Positions 47,480-58,315 of a stretch of DNA of 64,000 bases are shown here, in pieces (position 1 is the stretch's first letter; each line of letters begins with the position of its first letter). A program made the position numbers and the translations under genes. Source of the stretch: Ephydatia muelleri (lineage: Eukaryota; Porifera; Demospongiae; Spongillida; Spongillidae); the NCBI GenBank assembly GCA_013339895.1, contig JABACO010000022.1, forward strand, positions 1,022,948 through 1,086,947, written 5' to 3'. Below the pieces are notes generated by a model. It saw nothing but the letters and a program-made list of their open reading frames with translations, ran no database searches and was not told where the DNA came from.

Positions 47480-47691
47480 TGTAGTAGCCGTACGCGTGGC
47501 GGGAACTAACGTGAGAAGCTACAGACAATGATTAGTAATAGCAATGACTGAGAACACACATAACACTAAACAGGTACAACAACCAACTCCAGCCCAGCTG
47601 GTGTTCGTTCGTAATGTGTCCGGCTCTGACCGATAGGCACTGCGCAGCCTTAAGTGCCAAAGCCCACTCCGGAAGTGACGTCATCACTACA
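47480..47691 (-). repeat. 3' LTR of the gypsy element
   Basis: 212 bp. It contains a palindromic TGACGTCA (CRE-like) motif. The Gag-Pol reading frame runs 42 bases into this LTR before its stop. Confidence 0.97.
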
Positions 47692-50600
47692 CTCCTCCCC
47701 TTTTAGTTTCCAAACATAGTCACGATAACGATCAGGTGGATGACGTTGTCTATTTGATCTGCGGACCTCCCTTTGTTCAACCCTTGCCTCCTGCACTTCA
47801 TCAGCGTCCTCAGCTCCTTCGTTATCCATCTCCTGTTCATCAGCCTCACCAGGTCTTTCATCATTCCTTTCCTGTTCAGCTAGTGGATCTGGCTCTATCT
47901 CTGAAGCAGTGTCCTCTTGATTGATGGGGGCTGGTAGTGCGGCATCAGTACCATCCCCTTCAATTCCAGATTCTTTCTCCTCCAACGGTAGCCCATGTTC
48001 TTGGAACCTTACATGGTCCACATGACGTTTGACCTCCACACCAGTGTCCAACCGAACTGCATACGACAATGGACCAGTCTGAGCTATGATAACCCCTGGG
48101 ATCCATTTCGGTGGAACTCGAAAGTTCTTCACATACACTACATCCCCCACCATGAATGACCGAGGTTTAACTCCATGGTCATGTGCGGTCTTTTGACGCT
48201 CTTGGCTTCTGTGGACTTGTGAGGTGATGTCTGGGACCATGAGATCCAGCAGTGTTCTAGGACGCCTCCCCATGAGGAGCTGTGCTGGTGGTTGACCTGT
48301 TGTGGCATGAGGTGTGACCCTGTAACAAGAAAGAAATCTGTTAATTCGAATGTTAAGGTCACCTTCAGTTTTCCTCATTGCTTCCTTGAATGTTTGGACT
48401 GCGCGTTCAGCTAACCCATTACTAGATGGGTGATAAGGGGCACACCGTATATGCCTGATACCATTGTGCTTCATGAAGTGACCAAATTCTGTAGAAGAAA
48501 AAGCTGTGCCGTTATCTGACACCACAATTTCAGGCAATCCATGGGTAGCAAACATGTGTCTTAATTCTTTGATTGTCTGCTGAGAACTCGTAGAGGCCAC
48601 TGGAACGACTTCAAGCCACTTAGAGTAAGAATCTACCACGATCAAAAATATTTTACCCATAAAGGGGCCAGCATGATCAATGTGGAGGCGTGACCACGGC
48701 TTAGAGGGCCACTCCCAAGGGTGCAATGGGGCCTTTGGGGGAGACTTCCTGTTTACTTGACAGGCTTCGCACACCTTCACCTTTGACTCCAACTCTGAGT
48801 CTATCCCTGGCCACCAGACCACTCCTCTTGCCAAGGCCTTCATTCTGGTGATGCCGGGATGCCCTTCATGTAACAACTGTAACACATGTGCACGTCCCAC
48901 CGGAGGAATCACTACCCTACTACCCCACATCACACAGCCATCCTGCACACTGAGTTCCATAGCCCTTTGCTGGTATATTCTTAGCTCACCGCTCAGTTTG
49001 ATGTCTCCTGCTGGCCAACCACCAAGGATCAATCCCTTAACCCGAGCCAGTATAGGATCCTTTGCTGTCCAAGCTCTGATAGAAGACACTGTCACAGGGC
49101 AACCCTCATCCAAGAAAGCTCCTAGAGTCAACACCATCTCCCCGGGTAAAAAGGTCTCCTTTGGGGCTTCTTCTACAGGAAGCCTACTAAGACCATCTGC
49201 ATTGCTCTGTTCCTTTGCTGATCTGTACACAATATGGTAGTTGTAGGCGCTCAGTGTTAATGCCCACCTCTGGATTCTGGCTGATGCCATGGCAGGAACA
49301 GGCCGAGACTCAGAGAATAAGTATTGGAGAGGTTTGTGATCAGAATATACCATGAAGTGCCTACCCAACAAAAACTGGTGGAATCTTTTAACTCCATAGA
49401 CAATTGCCAGGCCCTCTTTCTCTATTTGGGAATATTTCCTTTCTGCCGGGGCCAATGAGCGGGAAGCAAATGCAACGGGCCTTTCTGAACCGTCTTCAAA
49501 CTGGTGGGCCAACACTGCTCCTAATCCATAGGGCGATGCATCACATGACAGCACTAATCTTTTGTCTGGATCAAAAGGAGTCAAGACACAAGGTGATGTT
49601 AGTTGCGACTTAGCTTTCTCAAAAGCTTTTCCTTGCTGTTGTCCCCAGTGCCAACGTTCGTTCTTCCTCAGGAGCTGGTGAAGTGGGGCCAGTGTGTCAG
49701 CCAGGTTGTGAAGAAACTTCCCATAGAAATTCACCAGTCCTAGGAATGAGCGCAACTGAGGAACGTTCTGTGGCACAGGGGCATCCAATACAGCACGCTT
49801 CTTGTCATCTGCTGGGCGAATCCCCTCTGCTGAAATGTGATGACCTAAGTACTGGATTGAAGGTAACATGAAGTGACACTTAGATCTCTTTAACCTTATA
49901 CCAGCATTTTCCAACTTAGCCAAAACTATCTCTAGTAGCTGCATATGCTCTGCCTCCGATGATCCTGCCACCAAGATGTCATCCAGGTACACCAACACAT
50001 CTGGAATGCCTTGCAGGATGTTTTCCATTGTATGTTGAAAAATGGCAGGAGCTGAAGCCACACCAAAAGGTAATCTGCTATACTGGAATAAGCCTTTGTG
50101 AGTCGAGATTGTCACATATTTCTTTGATTCTTGCTCCAGCTCTACCTGCAAGTAAGCATTAGCAAGATCTAGCTTTGTGAATACCTTCCCTTTTCCTAGG
50201 GACGATATTAAATCTTCAATGCGTGGCAATGGGTATTTCTCCAAACTTGCAACCCGATTTATGGTCACCTTATAATCCCCGCACAGACGAATGTTACCAT
50301 CTCCTTTGACCACTGGAACGACAGGAGCCGCCCAATCAGAGTGAGACACTGGCTCTATTATTCCTGCTGTCTCCAATCTTTTAAGCTCTTCCTCCACTCG
50401 AGCTCGTAGGGCATACGGTACTGGTCGTGGTTTGAAGAACGATGGTCTGGCCTTGGGATCCACATGGATCTTGACTTTCACTCCTTTGATTTGACCCAGC
50501 TCCTCCTTGAACAAGGCCGCATGTTTGTCTAACAATGATTTGAGGCTGCCATCCATACTAGAATTGAGCACAACAAGGTTAGGATGTAGCACACTTATCC

Positions 50601-51735
50601 AATCCCTCCCCATCAGAGATGGACCTTTCCCCCCGACTACCAGCAAATTCAATTTAGCCTCTTTACCCCTGAACTGAACATCAACCTTAATCTCCCCGCG
50701 AATGTCCAGCCTTTCCCCCGAGTAAGTGCGCAGGAGCACATCTGTGGGCAAAAGGGGAGGTCGTGGTACACCAACCCATGAATTTTTGTACGTTCTTTCG
50801 CTAATGACCGAAGCTGCCGCTCCAGTATCTACCTCCATTACAATTGTTACATTGTTGATTTTCACTGGAGCTTTCAGAGGGTCTGGTGAACGGAAACAGT
50901 ACAAGGTGTCAGTTGGCAGGGGCTCTGGAGAATCTTGTTTAGTCTTCCCCTTTGATTTTGCTGGGACCTTCTGTCTGCCTGGCCCCCCTGGTGCCGGATG
51001 TCTGTCCCCTCCGCCCCCCCGATTCTGTCGGCATGCCCGAGCAATGTGCCCTCGTTTTCCACAATTGTTGCAGTCTACCAACCTGAAACGACACTCAGAC
51101 GCAAGGTGATTACCATGACAACGGAAACAATTACTACTAGTCGGCATTGTTCTTTCCTGCCCTTTTTTGTTCAGCACATGTACCTCCATTGTCTCCTCCC
51201 GTTGTAAGTCTTTAGCATTTTGTTCCGATAATTCTGCCGTCTGTGCAATTCCAAAAGCCTTTGTGAAGGTGAGGTTAGACTCCGCGTGTAATCTCTGCTG
51301 CAGCTTCTGGTTTCGGACACCGCACACCAACCTGTCCCTCAACATGACGTCTAGCGTATCCCCGAACTCACAAAACTCCGACAGCTTCCTTAGTTCAGCC
51401 ACGAACTGGGACACGCTTTCAGAATCCTGTTGAGAACGACAAAAAAACTTAAAGCGTTGCACAATACTAGACGGTGCCGGCAACAAGTGGTCATGCACCA
51501 ACTGCACAATTTCACTGAACGTCCTTTCCGTTGGTTTTGCAGGAAACACCAGGCTTCGGATAAGCTGGTACGTATCCCCACCGCATCCAGTAAGCAAGAC
51601 TGCGCGTTGCTTAGCCTCGTCTGAAATACCGTTGGCAACAAAATATTGCTCTAACCGTTCACAATAGTATGTCCAGTTGTCTGTATCTCTGTTAAAAGGT
51701 TCCACAGTGCCAACAGAGCCAATTGAGGTCGCCAT
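47650..51735 (-). CDS. gag-pol: Gag-Pol polyprotein of the gypsy element, single frame, 1361 aa
   Basis: Encodes the capsid-like and enzymatic proteins that copy and integrate the element. Order by residue: Gag-like region 1-200; two zinc knuckles (CX2CX3HX4C at 203-215 and CX2CX4HX4C at 222-235); aspartic protease with DTGA at 303; reverse transcriptase with YLDD near 583-586; RNase H with CDAS at 731 and DGLS near 847; integrase with an HHCC-type finger (about 956-992) and the DD35E triad at D1020, D1074 and E1110; then a chromodomain-less tail rich in acidic residues. Gag and Pol are fused without a frameshift. The ATG lies 28 bases inside the 5' LTR border. The last 13 codons and the stop are supplied by the 3' LTR. 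The enzyme order RT-RNaseH-integrase places it in Ty3/gypsy. All catalytic residues that I can check are present. Confidence 0.97.
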   Translation of the reverse strand: MATSIGSVGTVEPFNRDTDNWTYYCERLEQYFVANGISDEAKQRAVLLTGCGGDTYQLIRSLVFPAKPTERTFSEIVQLVHDHLLPAPSSIVQRFKFFCRSQQDSESVSQFVAELRKLSEFCEFGDTLDVMLRDRLVCGVRNQKLQQRLHAESNLTFTKAFGIAQTAELSEQNAKDLQREETMEVHVLNKKGQERTMPTSSNCFRCHGNHLASECRFRLVDCNNCGKRGHIARACRQNRGGGGDRHPAPGGPGRQKVPAKSKGKTKQDSPEPLPTDTLYCFRSPDPLKAPVKINNVTIVMEVDTGAAASVISERTYKNSWVGVPRPPLLPTDVLLRTYSGERLDIRGEIKVDVQFRGKEAKLNLLVVGGKGPSLMGRDWISVLHPNLVVLNSSMDGSLKSLLDKHAALFKEELGQIKGVKVKIHVDPKARPSFFKPRPVPYALRARVEEELKRLETAGIIEPVSHSDWAAPVVPVVKGDGNIRLCGDYKVTINRVASLEKYPLPRIEDLISSLGKGKVFTKLDLANAYLQVELEQESKKYVTISTHKGLFQYSRLPFGVASAPAIFQHTMENILQGIPDVLVYLDDILVAGSSEAEHMQLLEIVLAKLENAGIRLKRSKCHFMLPSIQYLGHHISAEGIRPADDKKRAVLDAPVPQNVPQLRSFLGLVNFYGKFLHNLADTLAPLHQLLRKNERWHWGQQQGKAFEKAKSQLTSPCVLTPFDPDKRLVLSCDASPYGLGAVLAHQFEDGSERPVAFASRSLAPAERKYSQIEKEGLAIVYGVKRFHQFLLGRHFMVYSDHKPLQYLFSESRPVPAMASARIQRWALTLSAYNYHIVYRSAKEQSNADGLSRLPVEEAPKETFLPGEMVLTLGAFLDEGCPVTVSSIRAWTAKDPILARVKGLILGGWPAGDIKLSGELRIYQQRAMELSVQDGCVMWGSRVVIPPVGRAHVLQLLHEGHPGITRMKALARGVVWWPGIDSELESKVKVCEACQVNRKSPPKAPLHPWEWPSKPWSRLHIDHAGPFMGKIFLIVVDSYSKWLEVVPVASTSSQQTIKELRHMFATHGLPEIVVSDNGTAFSSTEFGHFMKHNGIRHIRCAPYHPSSNGLAERAVQTFKEAMRKTEGDLNIRINRFLSCYRVTPHATTGQPPAQLLMGRRPRTLLDLMVPDITSQVHRSQERQKTAHDHGVKPRSFMVGDVVYVKNFRVPPKWIPGVIIAQTGPLSYAVRLDTGVEVKRHVDHVRFQEHGLPLEEKESGIEGDGTDAALPAPINQEDTASEIEPDPLAEQERNDERPGEADEQEMDNEGAEDADEVQEARVEQREVRRSNRQRHPPDRYRDYVWKLKGEECSDDVTSGVGFGT

Positions 51736-51763
51736 CGCTGTTCCAGTATACCCTCGTCGCCAA
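51736..51763 (-). promoter_or_regulatory. Gypsy leader with candidate primer-binding site
   Basis: On the minus strand the 28 bases between the 5' LTR and the ATG start TTGGCGACGAGGG. The TGG start one base inside the LTR border is the usual layout for a tRNA 3'-end primer site. I cannot name the tRNA. Confidence 0.6.
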
Positions 51764-51974
51764 TGTAGTAGCCGTACGCGTGGCGGGAACTAACGTGAGA
51801 AGCTACAGACAATGATTAGTAATAGCAATGACGAGAACACACATAACACTAAACAGGTACAACAACCAACTCCAGCCCAGCTGGTGTTCGTTCGTAATGT
51901 GTCCGGCTCTGACCGATAGGCACTGCGCAGCCTTAAGTGCCAAAGCCCACTCCGGAAGTGACGTCATCACTACA
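51764..51974 (-). repeat. 5' LTR of the gypsy element
   Basis: 211 bp, identical to the 3' LTR except for one missing T. It should carry the promoter of the element. No TATA box is obvious. Confidence 0.97.
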
Positions 51975-52288
51975 CACACAACACAACTTCAAGCTGTGTC
52001 CTGTGTACCAAATCATGATTTCAGGATCTTGCAGCAAAACATTGGCAAGGATCACTCTTAAAAGTTAAAACCTTCATCAATGCACACTACTACAAATTTA
52101 AAGCACAAAAAAGAAACTAAAGCTTTAACAGCAGTTATTCAGGGAAAAACTATCCATCCTTTCACTAGTTTGAAGCAAAAAAAATAGCGGGTATGAATTT
52201 GGCTAACATAAAAAGACTGCATTGTCAAATCATATTCATAGAGCTACATTTATTTGTTGATCAAGTTACAGTAAACTTTTTGGCTTAC

Positions 52289-52442
52289 TTTGTAAGAGAG
52301 ACAACTCCAAATGCAATGGTCCTTCACCAAAATCCATAAATTCAGAGGTGTGATTAATCTTAACACTACCTTGGATGTTCTGTGCATAGGTATAGCGAAC
52401 GTGCATGATCAGCTTCCAATCCCCTACTATAATCTCTGGCAT
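52289..52442 (-). CDS. Right-arm copy of the unrecognised IR2 exon
   Basis: Minus-strand counterpart of the 154-nt frame at 43297-43450, with the same MPEII start and the same GTAAGC donor. Its preservation in both arms, in length and frame, is the main hint that it is or was a real exon. Confidence 0.3.
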
Positions 52443-53078
52443 GGCTGTGTAGGAAATGAGGTTTGATGTTTAGGTATTTATGGTCATGGGAACGAGAGGT
52501 GATGAGATTATAGACAAACTAGGTTAGTAGTCTAAGCCCCAAAGCATGTCAAAGACAAGTGGTAATGGCTACAATCCCTGGAGGGTAGATATAGTATACA
52601 TGAAATGGAATGGATTCTCACATACAACAATTACAGGGGGTGTGGCAGCTAGTTGACTTCTGCTAAAGGTCTACAAGCAAGGTTGTTTATCCATCAGATA
52701 CAAACAACCCATCCATCCTGGATGAGCTGCATTAAGCATCCATTTGCTTGAAGTTTAGTCTGTAAGCCAATGAAATTGCCTTACAGAGCATTGGCACGTA
52801 TGTCGAGTGCTATACCATGGCCAGATTAGATTTCCTCAAACCACAGTATTATTGAGGGCTCGGTGGGTGTGGTCATCATGGAACACTGCAGCTAACTTCT
52901 ATTGATGCCCTCATTCATGAGGAGGAGGGGCCAGAGAGGGAGGCACTAATGGTAAAAGGAAGAATTTTTAAAAAGCAAGCTGATAGCATAATATGTAAGA
53001 GGGTGTGGCCACAGTCCAAAGGTAAGCCAATCAAATACACCCACAAATTAATACACGAACCCCTTGCACACACATAGT

Positions 53079-53133
<55 letters not shown>

Positions 53134-54404
53134 TATGCACGCACACATACAATACCATTACATACCATAATGCTGGCTGCATTTGCAAATGCAAACCTGT
53201 ACGTGTACAGATACGCACACCCACACATTCCTTGTCATGTTTGCTGGAAAAAAACATAGATTATTTAGACAAATGTGACAGGGATGCATATGTGCATAGC
53301 AGCCATCAGTGTGTGCCTTCACCAACAAAATACTATGATGCCACTGGCACTAACTTTGAAGCCCGCGTATACCCGGCACGTAACCGTTTAGCTCAAGCTT
53401 GCGTACTTCTTTTGTATTCTCACAAAGCTTCAGCCCAATTAACTTCAGCGGCGTGGGTTCCTGGAACCGGACAGACGAGGATATAGATAAACTAAATACA
53501 TAAACAGATTTGACATATTCGGGATTGAACCTGACCAAGTTTGATTTCTGCACCAAAAGTCATGAAAATTTTCAAAGTCACTAACCGAGGCTTGGACGAT
53601 GGATATATAAGCGAGTTACAACTAAAAACCTAAATTTCTAAATATTTGAACCGTTGAGTATCGGGAGTTTAAAAGTTTAGATTTTTAAAGCGAAAACCAA
53701 GTAAAATTATAAATAAGGCAACTGGGAATGAGGGGATAGAATTTAGTCCGAATCGTACAAGGTAGTAAAATTCCAAACAAGTTTGAGCATTCGGCCATTT
53801 GAAGTTTAGAAGTTTAGATATTTATATGCGCGGTGACGTATATTCCAAACGACTAAACTTGCGGTGCAGTAATTAGAGGTTTGCATCAATTTCGTGATAT
53901 AAAATCATATTCCAATGATTTTGACTGATTGGGACGTGGAGTACTCTAAAGGTACACTGACCGGAAAGACCCACGGACCGTCCGTGTACGGTCCGTGTAG
54001 GTCCGTGTATATTTCGGCCATTTCAATTATTTGTTTTTCTATTCAAGAATAATAAAATTACGACCGCAAATTAGGTTGGATTCAAAATTCCACTTGTTAA
54101 AATTCGCTACACAATGGCCATTATTTCATTCTGCTGTAAAAACGAATTAATCAAATAACCGTAGTCTACTCGTTTTCCAAAAAATTGAATATCGAAAAAT
54201 GAAAAATGGTTTGGAATCAGAACTCGTGCGCGGAACGGGGGGTCGTTCCTGGAATGCGACGTGAGTCCAGGCCCGAAACAACGGGAGGCGTGTCCCAGTA
54301 TAGTTTCTAGCGCTTCCGACGAACGAATGCCTCAGCGGAGCAGTACAGCAGTACGTATGTATGAAAACTGGTACGCTCAGCTCGGATCCTTACACTGAAT
54401 TGTG

Positions 54405-54640
<236 letters not shown>

Positions 54641-55870
54641 AGTTCGGCGTAGCCCTATGTTGGACCCCAATACGCTACATACGCACACACTGTGCGTGCG
54701 TGCGTGTGTATTTGCATGTGTCTGTGTGCATGTGTGTGTGAGAGTGAGTGTGTGTGTGAGAGTGAGTGTGAGTGTGTGAGTGTGCGGGTGTGTGCGTGTG
54801 TGCGTGTGTGTGTGTGTGTGTGTGCGTGCTATGAGTGCGCGTTCGTGTGATCGGTGCTACGGAAGCAGGGGTGATGGATAGTATGGAGGGTGTGTGTGAT
54901 TATCGTAAAAATACGAATGTGGGTATATTGTGTGTGCATGATACCAGGAGTATAATTGCCCCTCCCCTACCCCACCCCCTTGGTAAAACTGATTCCCTGC
55001 TGGGCACTATAGCCATTTTTGTTCTCCAACATATAAGACTGCTCCGAACAGTGGCAAATATATAATGTTAGGACCAAGGGGTCTGGTTTGGACTACTCAC
55101 TGAGCTAGGGGACGCTTTGGTTTTTTTACCATAAGAGATTTATTGATTCAGTTTTGCATCATTGACACCATTATAGAATTAATTAAATCAGGCAAAGCCC
55201 TGCCTTTGATCATGGTATTGTCCCCCACTTGATATGCCACTGGCCATTTCATGACTGTTCTAATTGGTAAGAAAAGTAATGAATTTTATCTTCTGTATGT
55301 GTATGTATACATTAGTGTCTCTGTTATATTTCTGTGTGATTGTGTGTTTGTGTGTGTGCATGTGTGTGTGTGTGTTTGTGCATGTGTATGGCGTGAATGT
55401 GTGGTTTGTAGCAGTATAGTGCTGGTATGGGAACGTGGTTAGTGGATTTAAATTATTTACTGATCTGTTCACTTGTCAGGCATATGTTCAAAAAGGTGAG
55501 AATGACATCTGTGACGATGGCAAGGAGATTGCAGAGGCAGAGGACTTGTGAAAGAAAATAGAGTAAGGACTTGAGGTAATGATTCACGTATCATCAGTCC
55601 CAGGCCATGTCCCTTTACTTTCCATCACCTCTTCTCCAGAGCTACCTCCCTCCATGTCTCATTCACCCTATTTCTCTCCACAACTTTTCCACAGTAATCA
55701 GCTCTCCATCTGTCAACAACACCCTGGACTCCTACCAAAGGGTATGGGGTCCATTTGCGCCATCCTTTTAAGGTACCGGCTCCAGGAGCAGGGAGAGCCA
55801 TCACTCCAGTCTTCATAAGGCAAAGGTAGACCTTGCAAGGATCCAGCTGTATGCAATGTGTTGTTTGATT

Positions 55871-55875
<5 letters not shown>

Positions 55876-55947
<72 letters not shown>
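55876..55947. repeat. (TG)n microsatellite, second tract of IR3
   Basis: A pure TG tract. The right-arm partner at about 58930-58970 is shorter and interrupted. The block at 55655-55740 is partly repeated in the same orientation at 56044-56130. Confidence 0.95.
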
Positions 55948-55951
<4 letters not shown>

Positions 55952-56589
55952 ATGCACGTATGCATGTGTGTGTGCTCTTCACCTCCCCTACCATGCATCT
56001 GTTCCATGTTTCTCACCTCTTCTCCCTCCCTCTCCCTCCATCTTTCATTCACCCTATTTCTCTCTCTGCACTACCCCCTTCCTCCCTAACCTTGTCCACA
56101 GTGATCAGCTCTTCATCTGTCAACAACACATGTCCCACCTCCTGGATTCAACACCTCCCAAGAACAGTTGCACTACCTGGCCCACCAGAAGGATAGTGGC
56201 CTCCATTAGTGTCCTGCTCCAGTTAAGGCACAGGCTCAGGTGCTGGTCTCCTGGAACTTTTGGGCATTAGTAGTTTTGCCTACTTTGATTAGTTCTTTTG
56301 AAATTAATCATGAATGAATTGAAGAGTAATAATCTATATACAATCAGAATTTCTTTCTACATGTATTTCAACTGATACAATAATTCATGGTTCCCTGATT
56401 ATGGAAAACCATAAACACTATTATTGGGCACACTAGTTTTTGTCTACTGAGGATTCTTCATCTCTGATTGAAGGCATATGACGATACATATGCCATCTTT
56501 GAGGAGGCAGAGGTCAGGTGGTATGAATGAGGGAGATCACCATTACACCATGATAAATGTTTTTAATTGAATATTATAAGCATCAATTC

Positions 56590-57235
56590 ATCACTGCCAA
56601 GACAGTAAGTACAATAGACCAAGTTTCAAATAGCAAGAGCTTCTGTCAGACGAATATACAGTTTCACAGATAAACGGATTACAATTATTATTGCTGATAG
56701 CATGAAATACCATGGACAAGTCTGGATATTGTAGGTGGAATTGACGATTGCGCTCAGCAATCAAGCCATCCCTTCCAGCCAGTGGATCATTCCCAAAATG
56801 ACTTTCCAGGGTTAAATGGCCACCCATGTCCACAAATTTAGATGTTGCGATATGAGCATCAGGGATAATTTCAGATGGCAGCCTCCTTGTTCTAGCATTT
56901 GCCATTCGTTCATTTGGAATGCCCTTTCCTGCATAAGGGGCACATTTAAGTGGTCAAGAGGTCTAGAATTATGGCAGAACAAGTTCAAATATTGTGTATC
57001 TTGGGTCACACACAGTGGGAGTAAGGCTATTTACAGGTGTAAATAGCCTTATAAATATTGTGGCACTTCCATACACCTGTAAATAGCCTTACTCCCACTG
57101 TATAGACATGGAATGTGACCCAAGATACACAATATTTGTGGGTCATTGAGTCTAAATCAAAGTCCCCTCTATCTTGCATTTGATTCAAGCAAGATTTTAT
57201 GGGATAGTTGACACGATGATTCACTTCAGGCCAAC
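56590..57235 (-). pseudogene. Fragment resembling the end of an integrase-core-domain protein
   Basis: Read on the minus strand, about 57235-57140 gives EVNHRVNYPIKSCLNQMQ and KYCVSW. After the hairpin at 56986-57138 the sequence continues CHNSRPLDHLNVPLMQ, then NEWQMLEQGG, and in another frame GGHLTLESHFGNDPLAGRDG down to about 56640. The order and style resemble the C-terminal part of a family of invertebrate proteins with a retroviral-type integrase core, often multicopy. Frames shift and a palindrome interrupts it, so it is a relic. It sits in the spacer of IR3. The family assignment is from memory and tentative. Confidence 0.4.
56986..57138. repeat. 153-bp palindrome inside the integrase-like relic
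   Basis: CAAATATTGTGTATCTTGGG at the left is repeated inverted at the right. Inside are two further inverted copies of a segment with CTATTTACAGGTGTAAATAG. The palindrome duplicates about 20 coding bases (the KYCVSWVT codons) on both sides. Confidence 0.8.
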
Positions 57236-57527
57236 AGCGCTCAACGTGTGATTCTGAGTGGAAGTATTAATATATGGGATCACGGCAGACAAAAGGGACC
57301 GAGCGCATTTTTTTCAAGTTTTCTAATCATTTCATATACTCACAGATTTTACAAATTCTTTTTTTACGCACTGGAATTTAGGCTACTCATCATGCAGTTA
57401 CAGTGCCTGAATTTTAAATTATGCAACATTATAATTGCATGTCAACTTTGATGCACCATTCTAGAAAATATGTGGAGGTCCTTTTTCACTGCCTTGACCC
57501 CACGTTAAACAGTACAATCAATTTATA

Positions 57528-58315
57528 CAGGGTGTTTGCAAAAGAGCGCAATGCTTTTAAATGAATATAATCCCTTAACAGAATTGTTAATAAATGAATT
57601 TATGAACGTATAATAACCACATTTAGTCAAACACAAACTGCATTGTTACCTTTCCATTATCTTTAACAGTTCAAAAGATAAAATCAAATAGCTTGCAATT
57701 AACAAAAATTTACGACAACTTTTAATTAATAACATGATTTATAAACTGCAAACAGTAAAGTATGAAGTTTGACTGGCATTTTATTGGTTAATATTCAAAA
57801 CAACAAATCAAACTTTATGACCACTACGTTTTTAATTTTTAATGACTCGCCAGTAAATTATCCATAACTAAATCAAATAGTGTTTTTTACGTCATGTACT
57901 AATTATTGATGGTTATTTAACATATGTATCAAATTATGGTCTTAAATGTTAATAACTCACTTTTTGACCTAATAACTTAAAATCACTACTGTTCCACCAC
58001 ATATTCAGATGTTGTGTTATTTAGTAGTAGTTATTAAAATAAATTTTCTATAACCGCAATTGTGAATACATTTGTTAATAGAGGAATTTGAATATTTTGA
58101 TTTATGCGGGTTTTGATACAATTACTTAACTGCTAACAATAATCGGATTGTTAGTATTTGCCTAACTACTGCAACATATGTTGATTAATTTCAATCCTGA
58201 GTTATAGGGATTTTTAAAAAGTGTTGCGCAGTTAAAGAAACCAAGCAGTTAATTAATTTCAATCCTGAGTTATAGGAATTTTTAAGAAGTGTTGCGCTCT
58301 TTCACAAATGCCCTG
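57528..58315. mobile_element. Mariner-like MITE, 788 bp, TA target duplication
   Basis: CAGGGTGTTTGCAAAAGAGC at the left and its imperfect inverse (GCTCTTTCACAAATGCCCTG) at the right form about 24-bp terminal repeats, flanked by TA dinucleotides (57526-57527 and 58316-58317). The interior is AT-rich and non-coding. Close to the right end a segment of about 50 bases (containing TTTCAATCCTGAGTTATAGG) is tandemly duplicated, including a copy of the inner terminal motif (GTTGCGC). Confidence 0.8.

Larger units (their letters stand above)
47480..51974 (-). mobile_element. Intact Ty3/gypsy LTR retrotransposon, 4495 bp
   Basis: LTRs of 212 and 211 bp begin TGTAGTAGCC and end ATCACTACA on the + strand, and differ only by a one-base indel (GACTGAG against GACGAG). 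The target duplication is CACAC (47475-47479 and 51975-51979). Read on the minus strand, a primer-binding-site-like TGGCGACGAGGG lies one base after the 5' LTR, a polypurine tract (AAAAGGGGAGGAG) abuts the 3' LTR, and one long Gag-Pol frame fills the element. The near-identical LTRs and open frame point to recent insertion. Confidence 0.97.
45592..53962. repeat. IR2, right arm (with gypsy insertion)
   Basis: Inverted copy of the left arm. It is split at 47479/51975 by the LTR retrotransposon; the two halves join exactly to the left-arm sequence once the element and one 5-bp duplication are removed. Confidence 0.93.
41741..53968. mobile_element. IR2: giant palindromic (foldback-like) element, interrupted by a gypsy element
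   Basis: The outer termini are inverted repeats, GGTCCGTGTACCTTTAGAG at 41747 and GGTCAGTGTACCTTTAGAG read inward from 53962. They are flanked by a 6-bp direct repeat GGAAAG (41741-41746 and 53963-53968). Arms run 41747-45560 and 45592-53962 around a 31-base loop. Removing the gypsy insertion (4495 bp plus its 5-bp duplication) leaves about 7.7 kb with arms of about 3.8-3.9 kb. Near the centre 160 bases differ at one position; towards the outside the arms are more diverged. No transposase was recognised inside. It may be a foldback transposon or an inverted duplication that happens to have matching ends. Confidence 0.7.

Noticed and set aside
48848..49240. Plus-strand frames across the gypsy region
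   Set aside because: Antisense shadows of the Gag-Pol frame.
41747..53962. Palindrome as a hairpin-read or chimeric assembly artefact
   Set aside because: The arms have diverged independently towards the outside, one arm has a gypsy insertion with a target duplication and the other shows the empty site, which a single-molecule artefact would not produce. It remains worth confirming with reads.
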